Shown here in pieces: positions 1 to 6,506 of a stretch of DNA of 9,498 bases (position 1 is its first letter; each line of letters starts with the position of its first letter). This DNA comes from Mogibacterium sp. Lineage in GTDB: Bacteria > Bacillota > Clostridia > Peptostreptococcales > Anaerovoracaceae. Under the pieces are notes generated by a model that had not been told where the DNA came from, ran no database searches, and saw nothing but the letters and a program-made list of their open reading frames with translations. Position numbers and translations under genes: made by a program. The stretch spans positions 44,086-53,583 of the forward strand of contig JAEUGJ010000024.1 in the NCBI GenBank assembly GCA_016775335.1, given 5' to 3'.

Positions 1-90
1 CCGGGGTTCGCGCTCGAAAACCGAATTCATTGGTTTTCCGGGCAGGCGGGCGCGAACTCGGCCGGCCCCCGGGCCGCCTTTTCCTTTCTC
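1..90. other. GC-rich non-coding edge with inverted repeats
   Basis: I see no gene here. An 8-bp inverted repeat (GTTCGCGC at 6-13 against GCGCGAAC at 50-57) encloses a 7-bp one (GAAAACC at 16-22 against GGTTTTC at 32-38). A short GC hairpin (63-67 with 72-76) followed by TTTT at 79-82 comes next; it could be a weak terminator for a plus-strand gene lying left of the window. Nothing in the window shows what it serves. Confidence 0.4.
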
Positions 91-138
91 CAATAAAAAC
101 CCTGCACCGGTCAAGCACTTGTTGGCCGGTGCAGGGTT
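91..138 (-). terminator. intrinsic terminator of pyk
   Basis: Positions 98-110 and 126-138 are a perfect 13-bp inverted repeat around a 15-nt loop, which itself can pair CAAG with CTTG. Read on the minus strand, the hairpin ends in GGGTTTTTATTG, the classical stem plus U-tract. It lies a few bases beyond the pyk stop codon. The plus-strand side lacks a T-run, so it should act only in the pyk direction. Confidence 0.9.
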
Positions 139-145
139 AACGTTT

Positions 146-1573
146 CTATTCATAGATTTTCTTAATGGTCTCGAATTTAATCATATTGGTATTTCCGGTG
201 ATGCCGCTGAGCTTTCCACCCATCATGATTACGTTGTCTCCAACTTCCAGGTTCAGGATCCGGGCTGCTTCCTTCATGGCATGGAAGAACAGCACATCCA
301 TGGATTCGTATTCCTCGCAAAGCACCGGAATGACGCCCCAGGAAAGGGCCAGCTTCCGGTATACCTTCGGGCGAATGGTGGTTCCGATAATCGGCACCGC
401 ATTTCGGAAACGGCTTACCATCCGCGCGGTGAGTCCGCTGACGGAGCTGACAATCACGCACTTCGCTTCCACATCGATGGCCATCTGGCAGGCGGAGTGG
501 GAAATGGCATCCAGAATATTCTTCGTGGTGAAATCTGTTTTTCGGAACCGATTCCGGTAATCGATTTTTTCTTCCGTATATTCCGCCACTTCCGCCATGG
601 TACGCACCGCATCCACCGGGTATTTTCCGGCGGCACTTTCTCCCGACAGCATCACCGCCGAAGCGCCTTCGTACACCGCATTGGCCACATCGGAAATCTC
701 CGCCCGGGTCGGACGGATGTTGTGAATCATGGATTCCAGCATTTCCGTCGCCACGATTACTCTTTTTCCCAGCATCCGACACTTAGATACAATCTGCTTC
801 TGAATCGCCGGAACTTCCACAAAAGGAATTTCCACGCCCAGGTCGCCTCGGGCCACCATGATGCCGTCTACCACTTCCGAAATCGCTTCCACGTTGTCCA
901 CGCCGGACCGGTTCTCAATTTTCGCGATGATGTCGATGTCCTGGCCGCCGTTCTCATCCAGGAAATTCCGCATCTCCAGCGCATCTTCCTTGGTGGACAT
1001 AAAGGACGCCGCCACGTAGTCCACGTCCTGCTCGATGCCGAACAGCAGATCCTTCTTGTCCTGCTCGCTGAGAAAGGCATTGCTCATCAGCCGCCCCGGA
1101 AAATTCATGCTTTTCCGGTCGGACAGCTCGCCGCCGATATCCACCCGGCACAGCACATCGTTGCCGTTAATTTCTTTTACCGTGCACACTACCAGGCCGT
1201 TGTTCACCAGCACCCGGTCGCCCTTCCGGAGGTCTTTGGCGAATCCCTTGTAGCTTACGGAAACCCGGTTCTCGTCCCCCTCGATATCCTCCGTGGTAAA
1301 GGTGAAATCCTGCCCATCTGCCAGGGTGACCCGATGGTCCTTGAACACGCCGATGCGGTACTCCGGACCCTTGGTATCCAGCATGATCGGAATCGGAAGC
1401 TTCAGCTCCTCCCGAACCTTCCGAATCGTCCGGATCCGCTTCAAATGCTCCTCGTGATTTCCGTGGGAGAAGTTCAGCCGAGCCACGTTCAGTCCTGCTT
1501 TGCACATCTGGGTAAAAACAGCTTCCGACTCGCTGGCCGGTCCGATGGTGCAAATTATTTTCGTTTTTCTCAT
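146..1573 (-). CDS. pyk: pyruvate kinase
   Basis: Cytosolic glycolytic enzyme that converts phosphoenolpyruvate and ADP to pyruvate and ATP. With the ATG at 1573 the protein has 475 residues, the normal length for the short form without the extra C-terminal PEP-utiliser-like domain of many Bacillus and Clostridium enzymes. Visible motifs: KTKIICTIGP at the N-terminus, NVARLNFSHG with R32, DTKGPE (66-71), the pyruvate kinase signature DIIAKIEN with K218 and Mg-ligand E220, ARGDLGVE with Mg-ligand D244, and T276 in VATEM. E101 in GDEN fits the potassium-dependent group, tentatively. The B-domain motif that is usually VDDGL reads VNNGL (N124, N125). Start choice: an ATG at 1579 is only 1 nt from the AAGGGGG ribosome site, whereas 1573 is 7 nt away and gives the usual MRKTKI start. 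The gene has its own promoter and terminator. Confidence 0.97.
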   Translation of the reverse strand: MRKTKIICTIGPASESEAVFTQMCKAGLNVARLNFSHGNHEEHLKRIRTIRKVREELKLPIPIMLDTKGPEYRIGVFKDHRVTLADGQDFTFTTEDIEGDENRVSVSYKGFAKDLRKGDRVLVNNGLVVCTVKEINGNDVLCRVDIGGELSDRKSMNFPGRLMSNAFLSEQDKKDLLFGIEQDVDYVAASFMSTKEDALEMRNFLDENGGQDIDIIAKIENRSGVDNVEAISEVVDGIMVARGDLGVEIPFVEVPAIQKQIVSKCRMLGKRVIVATEMLESMIHNIRPTRAEISDVANAVYEGASAVMLSGESAAGKYPVDAVRTMAEVAEYTEEKIDYRNRFRKTDFTTKNILDAISHSACQMAIDVEAKCVIVSSVSGLTARMVSRFRNAVPIIGTTIRPKVYRKLALSWGVIPVLCEEYESMDVLFFHAMKEAARILNLEVGDNVIMMGGKLSGITGNTNMIKFETIKKIYE

Positions 1574-1580
1574 GGTCATA

Positions 1581-1587
1581 CCCCCTT
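1581..1587 (-). promoter_or_regulatory. ribosome binding site deciding the pyk start
   Basis: AAGGGGG on the minus strand. It stands 7 nt before the ATG at 1573 but only 1 nt before the in-frame ATG at 1579, so the inner ATG is favoured. Confidence 0.7.
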
Positions 1588-1617
1588 ATTTATTTCTCTC
1601 TTTTCAATCTTATTTCT

Positions 1618-1645
1618 ATTATAAATGTCCGACGGCATTTATCAA
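1618..1645 (-). promoter_or_regulatory. sigma-A type promoter of pyk
   Basis: Minus strand TTGATA (1640-1645, 5 of 6 to consensus) and TATAAT (1618-1623, 6 of 6) are separated by 16 bp. The predicted start of transcription is near 1611, giving a leader of about 40 nt. An inverted repeat overlaps the promoter: CGGCATT at 1633-1639 with AATGCCG at 1650-1656, and TCCGAC at 1628-1633 with GTCGGA at 1665-1670. It may be an operator, but I do not recognise the regulator. Confidence 0.75.
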
Positions 1646-1688
1646 CCGCAATGCCGCATTGTTTGTCGGAATTTTACGAAATCACACC

Positions 1689-1726
1689 ATTGAAAAAAAG
1701 TGGTAACATTACCACTTTTCTTCAAT
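1689..1726 (-). terminator. intrinsic terminator of the peptidase unit
   Basis: An 18-bp inverted repeat with a 2-nt loop: ATTGAA-GAAAAGTGGTAA on the minus strand pairs with TTACCACTTTTT-TTCAAT, with one G-T pair. A run of seven T lies in the 3' arm. It sits 18 bases after the peptidase stop codon and upstream of the pyk promoter, so it separates the two units. The symmetry means it could also form on the plus strand, but no plus-strand gene is present. Confidence 0.85.
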
Positions 1727-1744
1727 GATATTCCGTTCATATTT

Positions 1745-4684
1745 CTATACCGTAATCACCCGGTCCAGTTCGCCATAGGCTTCCAGCTGGTTCTTTCCGC
1801 CCACCAGCACGATGCCCCCTTCGGCGATGGCTTTTGCCAGGGGTTCCGCATACTTCGCCAGCTTCTCCGGCGTGGAATTCAGCACTCGCCGCCGCTCGGT
1901 ACAGCGGTCCTCGTAGGTCCGCCCGCTGAGGTACATGCTGTCCGCCCCGTTTCCTTTGAGGCGCGGCGTCAGCACCCGGGAGGATTCGGACACCGCCCCG
2001 ATGATGAATCCGGTGAGGTCCGGATCGGCATCGGTGAACTCCTTCAGGAAGGTTCCCACGGTCTCGTATTTTTGCAAGGACTCCGCCCCCTTCGGATCCC
2101 GGTAGGAGTAGCAAGCCGTCAGCCCGGACACGCCGGCAGTCAGACCGGTTCCGTAGGCGCCACCCTGCACCCGGATGATATTCCAGAGGTAGGCGTAGGA
2201 AACGATCCGGGCCGCCAGAGAAAGCTCCCCGTTCCACTGCGCGCCGAACTTGGTAATATCTCCGCCCCGGATGGCGAAGGAGATATCCGCCGGAATCACG
2301 ATGCCCTCTTTCCGGGCGCCCCACGGACGAACCGCCGGCTGCCCTTCCGCCTCCGAAGAAGCCGCTTCGGATTCGTCTACCGGCAGGCCCTTCCGGAATT
2401 CCTTCACCAGCGTCTGAACATCGGCCTCCGTGCCTCCGGTGATGCTCAGCATCATTTTGTTCGGGTTTACGCTGCGGTGCAACTCCCGGGTCAGGATGTC
2501 CCGGAACTCCGCCCAGTTCCAATTCTCTTCCTGCTTCTTCATCCACTCGTAGTAGGTGAGTCCGTCGGTGCATTCGTTCACCACACCGGCTCCCGTGAAC
2601 ATGGCCGTCAGACGGCGCAAGCCCAGGGAGTGGCCCGCCATGGCCATCTGCTGCTGCATATCGCCCCGGTCCTGCTTCAGCAGATTCCGAACCGCCTCTT
2701 CATCCAACAGCTGCGTTTCCCTCAGCACTTCCGTCACCAGAGCCACCGCCGCTTCCAAATTCTTCGGCAGGGTACTGAAGGTGGCAATCAGCTTCGCTTT
2801 ATAGGATGCGCCGTCGTTGTTCTTCGAGAACGTCGCCGTGCTAAAATCAACATTTCCGCAGTACAGACGACTCCGGTTCAGCAAATCCGTCGGGGTGGAC
2901 CGGCGGGTGGCGATTTTGCCCAGAATCTCCGTGAGGAAGGAAATCCGAGACAGCTCTTCCTCGGTTCGATCCGTGATATCGAAGAATGCCGTTACGTACA
3001 GGATTCCGCCGGTTGGGATGTCGTGCACCAGCACCTTCGTCCCGTCCATATCCCGCACTTCCGTCGGAATGTCCTCCGGCATATCCTGAATATCCGCCAG
3101 GGTCAGGTGCGGCAGGCATTGCAGATCCTCCTCCGAATCCGTCTCCTCCTGCCATTCCTGCAGTTCTTTTTCCTGACGCCGGAGGGCTTCCTTCTCCGCC
3201 GACTCCCAGGCTGCTTCCTCGTCCCGAAGACGCTGTTCCTCTGCCTTTCGGCGCTCTTCCCCCGCAGTGCGGGAAGGTTCCATGATGACCTCGCAGCGGT
3301 GGTCGTTGTCCAGATAGACTTCCCGAAGCAGCTGTTCAAAATATCCTTGATCCGCCTTCTCCCGCAGCTTCTCGAAAATATCCCCCACCTGCAGATTGGC
3401 TTCCGGCTTTCCGCCGTACAGCCAGCTCTCCAGGATGTTGAAACTGTAGATTAAGCCCGACGGGTAGGAGCCGAAATCCCGCTCCCGCATGATGAATTCC
3501 GTATTGGCCAGGGCGGAATCCAGCTCCTCCCGGTCCAATCCTTCTTTTACCAGACGATTCAGCTCATCGTGAATTAGGGTGCGGATGAGATCCGTATTCT
3601 CCGGCGCGTAATTCCGGACTTCGATGCGGGCGTAAGGCTGACGCACGGAATCCATCACGGAAACGATTACGTCCTCAGCCAGACCCCGGTCCAGAATGCA
3701 TTTTACCAGCGGGGAATGGTTGTTGTGGGCGATGACGCTGTGCAGCACGTGCATGGCCACCAGCTTCTCCCGGTCATCGTAGTCGCCGATCACGCCGCCC
3801 CAGGCAATCCGCATCCGCGGCTCCTTTTCCTCATCCGGCGCAATCTCGTAGGTAACCGTGCGGCTTCCGCCGTCCACCGGCGCCTGCTTCGGCGGGAAGT
3901 GAACCGGCTCGGTCCGGCCGAAATCCTTCAGGTACTCGTCCTGCAGGATGCCCAGCACTTCGTCGATATCCAGATTTCCGTCCAGGCAGATGTAGGCATT
4001 GGACGGTGCATAGAATTTTCGATGGGTGTGGATGAAATCCTCGTAGGTCAGATCCGGAATGTGCTTCGGATCACCACCGGAATTGAATCGGTACGGCGTG
4101 TCCGGCAGCATCGCCTGGCACATGGCATCTTCCAGCAGCTCATCCGCATTGGCCATGGCCCCCTTCATTTCGTTAAACACCACCCCCTTATAGGACGGCG
4201 TCCCGCCCTCATCAAAAGCGTAGTGCCAGCCCTCCTGCCGGAAAATATTCGGGTTCCGATAGATGGCCGGATGCAGCACCGCATCCATGTACACCCGCAT
4301 CAGATTGATGAAATCCTTGTTGTTCTTGCTGGCCACCGGATACAAGGTTTTGTCCGGAAAGGTCATGGCATTCAGGAAGGTGTTCAGGGAATTCTTCACC
4401 AGCTCCACAAAAGGCTCCTTCACCGGATACCGATCCGATCCGCACAGCACCGAATGTTCCAGAATATGGAACACCCCGGTGTCGTTCCACGGCAGCGTCT
4501 TGAAGGCAATCCCAAAGGTCTTGTTCTCCTCCGCCCGGTCCAGCCAGATCAGCTTCAGCCCGGTGGATTCGTGTTCCATCTGAATCAAGGTTCCCTTCAG
4601 CTCCTCCAAAGGCACCCGCCGCTGCACCCGAAACCCGTGCAGCACCTCATTTACTTCCAACTCTCTATGCTCCTGCATCGTCAT
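1745..4684 (-). CDS. M16C family zinc metallopeptidase (PreP/falcilysin-like insulinase)
   Basis: Full-length, 979 residues from the ATG at 4684, matching the 950-1000 of the PreP/Cym1/falcilysin group, which close two halves around a chamber to degrade unfolded peptides. The inverted zinc motif HILEH has zinc ligands H73 and H77 and catalytic base E76. The third ligand is E172 in VVFNEMKG. The C-terminal half carries the R838...Y844 pair in RVQGGAYG, followed by SYRDP; this pair contacts substrate in the family. Residues about 475-523 are a highly charged Glu/Arg/Lys helical stretch, matching the helical hairpin linking the halves. There is no signal peptide, so it is probably cytosolic. Start choice: the ATG at 4690 is about 1 nt from the AAAGGG site and 4684 is 7 nt away; 4690 would add two residues. 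It is second in its unit, after an unknown membrane protein. Its substrate cannot be told from sequence. Confidence 0.93.
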   Translation of the reverse strand: MTMQEHRELEVNEVLHGFRVQRRVPLEELKGTLIQMEHESTGLKLIWLDRAEENKTFGIAFKTLPWNDTGVFHILEHSVLCGSDRYPVKEPFVELVKNSLNTFLNAMTFPDKTLYPVASKNNKDFINLMRVYMDAVLHPAIYRNPNIFRQEGWHYAFDEGGTPSYKGVVFNEMKGAMANADELLEDAMCQAMLPDTPYRFNSGGDPKHIPDLTYEDFIHTHRKFYAPSNAYICLDGNLDIDEVLGILQDEYLKDFGRTEPVHFPPKQAPVDGGSRTVTYEIAPDEEKEPRMRIAWGGVIGDYDDREKLVAMHVLHSVIAHNNHSPLVKCILDRGLAEDVIVSVMDSVRQPYARIEVRNYAPENTDLIRTLIHDELNRLVKEGLDREELDSALANTEFIMRERDFGSYPSGLIYSFNILESWLYGGKPEANLQVGDIFEKLREKADQGYFEQLLREVYLDNDHRCEVIMEPSRTAGEERRKAEEQRLRDEEAAWESAEKEALRRQEKELQEWQEETDSEEDLQCLPHLTLADIQDMPEDIPTEVRDMDGTKVLVHDIPTGGILYVTAFFDITDRTEEELSRISFLTEILGKIATRRSTPTDLLNRSRLYCGNVDFSTATFSKNNDGASYKAKLIATFSTLPKNLEAAVALVTEVLRETQLLDEEAVRNLLKQDRGDMQQQMAMAGHSLGLRRLTAMFTGAGVVNECTDGLTYYEWMKKQEENWNWAEFRDILTRELHRSVNPNKMMLSITGGTEADVQTLVKEFRKGLPVDESEAASSEAEGQPAVRPWGARKEGIVIPADISFAIRGGDITKFGAQWNGELSLAARIVSYAYLWNIIRVQGGAYGTGLTAGVSGLTACYSYRDPKGAESLQKYETVGTFLKEFTDADPDLTGFIIGAVSESSRVLTPRLKGNGADSMYLSGRTYEDRCTERRRVLNSTPEKLAKYAEPLAKAIAEGGIVLVGGKNQLEAYGELDRVITV

Positions 4685-4705
4685 ACGCATTCCCTTTCTT
4701 CTATA

Positions 4706-5536
4706 TTATAGGTAGTGATCTTCTACTTTTTCCGCCGCATACCGGTCCGTCGCCTCCGCCACATCCGGCTCTTCCGCCGGCACCGCCTCTTCCGCAGATT
4801 CCGCCGGCACCGCCTCCGCAAACGTCTGGCTCAGCGTCGGCTGCTCCTCCTCCGGAGACTTCTTCTTCCCTCGCCGAGAAGCGGCATGTCCCGCCGGAAC
4901 GTACTCCTTCGGATCCCGCACCTTCTTTCGGTTTCTCATAAAAAGAACCAGCGCCGCCACATAGAACACCGGGGTAAAAACAAGAACGAAGGTCACCACC
5001 GTCCGGTCCATATCCGATGTGACTTCATTTCCCGGAAGCACCATCAGCAGTGGGCACAGCCACAAAACGTGAAGGAACCAAGGAACGATCATGGCGCCTT
5101 CCCGAGACCCCTTCCACAGCAAAAGGCTCATGATTACCATGGTGAAGAACGGACTCAAAATGGTGTTCCAGCGCACGTCCGCCGGAACCGCACCGCCGCC
5201 CAAAGTGGTGAGGGCCGAGAGCAGTCCTACAAAACCCAAAACAATCCAGAATCCCCCGTGGAGATAGCTCCGGAAGGCATACCGGTCGAAACCCGGCTGC
5301 TTCTCACTGCGGCACAGGAAATACCAGCAGAGGAATTCCTCCACCGCTGCCATCAGCACGCCCAGCACCAGGCCGCCGGCCGTGGTGCCGATTTTCAGGC
5401 AGAACGCCCCTTCCACCACGTAATCCCGCAGCGCACCTTCCAGCACCAGCACCAGCAGTGCCGTGCAAAACCCGTATATCAATCCATGCCGGATCCGCTT
5501 GCCCGGCGTCCATTCTTTTTTTATATCATCCGTCAT
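4706..5536 (-). CDS. unknown multi-pass membrane protein with charged C-terminal tail
   Basis: I do not recognise this 276-residue protein. It shows about six hydrophobic segments (roughly 17-33, 50-76, 93-113, 125-141, 149-168 and 179-200). A basic stretch follows (RNRKK, SRRGKKK), then an acidic Ala/Pro/Glu tail to the end. The tail holds a nine-residue duplication with EAVPAE at 241-246 and 250-255. The basic residues after the last segment suggest the tail is cytosolic. A Glu pair in a membrane segment (E66-E67) recalls CPBP or PrsW intramembrane proteases, but their partner residues are not seen. The ATG at 5536 is preceded by AGGAGG with 8-nt spacing. It is first in a unit with the M16C peptidase, which begins 15-21 nt after its stop, so the two are probably co-transcribed and perhaps linked in function. 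Confidence 0.85.
   Translation of the reverse strand: MTDDIKKEWTPGKRIRHGLIYGFCTALLVLVLEGALRDYVVEGAFCLKIGTTAGGLVLGVLMAAVEEFLCWYFLCRSEKQPGFDRYAFRSYLHGGFWIVLGFVGLLSALTTLGGGAVPADVRWNTILSPFFTMVIMSLLLWKGSREGAMIVPWFLHVLWLCPLLMVLPGNEVTSDMDRTVVTFVLVFTPVFYVAALVLFMRNRKKVRDPKEYVPAGHAASRRGKKKSPEEEQPTLSQTFAEAVPAESAEEAVPAEEPDVAEATDRYAAEKVEDHYL
4772..4816. repeat. 18-bp direct repeat in the tail of the unknown membrane protein
   Basis: TTCCGCCGGCACCGCCTC occurs at 4772-4789 and again at 4799-4816, with a 27-bp period, that is nine codons. It encodes the duplicated EEAVPAE segment and keeps the reading frame. Confidence 0.85.
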
Positions 5537-5569
5537 TTCCCATTCCTCCTGATTTCGAAACTATGCCCC

Positions 5570-5598
5570 ATTATACCCTATCCCCGGATTGAACGCAA
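5570..5598 (-). promoter_or_regulatory. probable promoter of the membrane protein and peptidase unit
   Basis: A perfect TATAAT (5570-5575, minus strand) has TTGCGT (5593-5598) 17 bp upstream; the -35 matches only 3 of 6. The predicted start of transcription is near 5563, about 27 nt before the ATG. The -35 box overlaps the T-tract of the mntP terminator. Confidence 0.6.
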
Positions 5599-5635
5599 AA
5601 AACATCCGGCGCTCCTGAACCCGTCAGAAGCGCCG
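5597..5635 (-). terminator. intrinsic terminator of the csoR-copA-mntP operon
   Basis: A 12-bp stem (5624-5635 with 5607-5618, one G-T pair) has a 5-nt loop and is followed on the minus strand by GATGTTTTTT. It begins 12 bases after the mntP stop codon. The plus-strand side is also followed by a T-rich stretch, so it may work both ways. Confidence 0.88.
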
Positions 5636-5647
5636 TTTTCTGTTTCG

Positions 5648-6274
5648 TTATATTCCGGTTACGAAAATTTCGATTCCGATGAGAATCAGGATTACGCCGC
5701 CCAGCACCGTGGCTTTATCCGCCAACTTGTCGCCGAATTTCTTTCCGAAGCGCAATCCCACCAGACAGACGACCAGCGTGGTCACCGCAATCAAGAGGGA
5801 TGCGATGAAGGCTTTGGTCGCGTTATAGCCGGAAATGGTAAAGCCCACCGACAGGGCGTCGATGGAGGTGGCCACCCCCTGTAAAAGCAGAGTCGTCAGG
5901 CCCAGTTCCGCCGAATTTTCCGGAGCTGCCGCCTTCTCATCACAGCGTTCTTCGGAATGTGTCGAATCGCCGGAACCGCTCGCCCGTTGATTTCGGATTC
6001 CCTCCAGCAGCATTTTTCCGCCGATGTACAGGAGCAGCAGCAGGGCAATCCACGGAATGTACTTTTGGAAAGCCTGAAAGGCTTCCGCAATGGTGTGGAC
6101 GCAAAACCAGCCGATCATGGGCATGGCAAACTGGAACCCGGCGTAGGTTCCGGCGATGCCCAAGGTCTTTCCCTTGGACATGCGGGTCTCGTTCAGTCCG
6201 TTCACGATGGACACGGAGAAAGCATCCATGGCCAGGCCCACGCCGAGCAAAACACTGTTAAGTACAAAAATCAT
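5648..6274 (-). CDS. mntP: manganese efflux pump, MntP family (DUF204)
   Basis: Inner-membrane exporter that protects against excess Mn(II). At 208 residues it is slightly longer than E. coli MntP (188). It has the two-repeat layout of the family: MDAFSVS with D17 in the first helix and ATSIDALSVG with D139 in the matching helix of the second half, both conserved acidic transport residues. GGKMLLEG (85-92) and the C-terminal KATVLGGVILILIGIEI match the family closely. The cytosolic loop between the halves (about 93-123) is long and polar, with H106 and C111. The ATG at 6274 follows an AGAGGA site. It starts 19 nt after the copA stop with no terminator or promoter between, so it should be co-transcribed with csoR-copA. 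Many mntP genes sit behind a yybP-ykoY manganese riboswitch; there is no room for one here. Function is by homology; the ion actually moved is untested. Confidence 0.93.
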   Translation of the reverse strand: MIFVLNSVLLGVGLAMDAFSVSIVNGLNETRMSKGKTLGIAGTYAGFQFAMPMIGWFCVHTIAEAFQAFQKYIPWIALLLLLYIGGKMLLEGIRNQRASGSGDSTHSEERCDEKAAAPENSAELGLTTLLLQGVATSIDALSVGFTISGYNATKAFIASLLIAVTTLVVCLVGLRFGKKFGDKLADKATVLGGVILILIGIEIFVTGI

Positions 6275-6293
6275 TCTTTCCTCTATTCGCCTC

Positions 6294-6506
6294 TTATTCG
6301 GTCATTCCCAGGAATTCGTATCCCGCCTCTTCCACCGCTGCTTTGACCGCATCGGCGGATACCACCTGAGACAGGGTCAGCACCGCATTGCCGGCATCCT
6401 TATCCGGTGCCGCGCTCTCCACGCCGTCCAGTGCCTCCAGCGCCTTCTTCACGTGAGCCTCGCAGTGCGGGCACATCATTCCCTTGATTTTAACTTCTGC
6501 TGTCAT
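6294..6506 (-). CDS. possible internally initiated CopZ-like copper chaperone (in frame within copA)
   Basis: The last 70 codons of copA could be translated on their own. An in-frame ATG at 6506 is preceded by AGAGGAGG with 8 nt between AGGAGG and ATG. The product would be 70 residues, the usual size of CopZ, beginning MTAEVKIKG just before the metal motif MMCPHC, as free CopZ proteins do. CopZ carries Cu(I) to CopA and to the repressor. The ribosome site is made of Glu-Glu codons, so chance is possible. The fused domain is certain; the separate product is inference. Confidence 0.4.
   Translation of the reverse strand: MTAEVKIKGMMCPHCEAHVKKALEALDGVESAAPDKDAGNAVLTLSQVVSADAVKAAVEEAGYEFLGMTE

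Noticed and set aside
1574..1579. Upstream ATG of pyk (1579) and of the peptidase (4690) as true starts
   Set aside because: In both genes the first ATG is about 1 nt from the ribosome site, too close, whereas the second in-frame ATG six bases on has 7-nt spacing.
119..1624. A 501-codon open frame on the plus strand across pyk
   Set aside because: It lies opposite pyruvate kinase, whose motifs are certain. The product is His/Arg-rich without family features, as expected from antisense of a GC-rich gene.
2847..3132. AGGAGG followed after 7 nt by an ATG inside the peptidase gene
   Set aside because: Out of frame with the peptidase; the product is Gly-rich without features. The AGGAGG comes from Glu-Glu codons, which is a useful warning about chance sites.
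1700..3454. A 584-codon open frame on the plus strand across the peptidase gene
   Set aside because: Shadow of the M16C gene; it begins inside the terminator hairpin, has no ribosome site and shows no recognisable domain.
5324..5345. Glu-Glu pair of the unknown membrane protein as an intramembrane protease active site (CPBP or PrsW)
   Set aside because: The Arg or Lys partner in the same motif and the later His motifs of these families are not seen, so only the resemblance is recorded.
3716..5884. Further long plus-strand frames (3716-4711, 4715-5884)
   Set aside because: Both lie opposite well-supported minus-strand genes, and the second spans two genes, a terminator and a promoter.
6275..6293. 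A manganese riboswitch (yybP-ykoY) before mntP
   Set aside because: The gap is only 19 nt, too short for this riboswitch, and copA coding sequence lies upstream.
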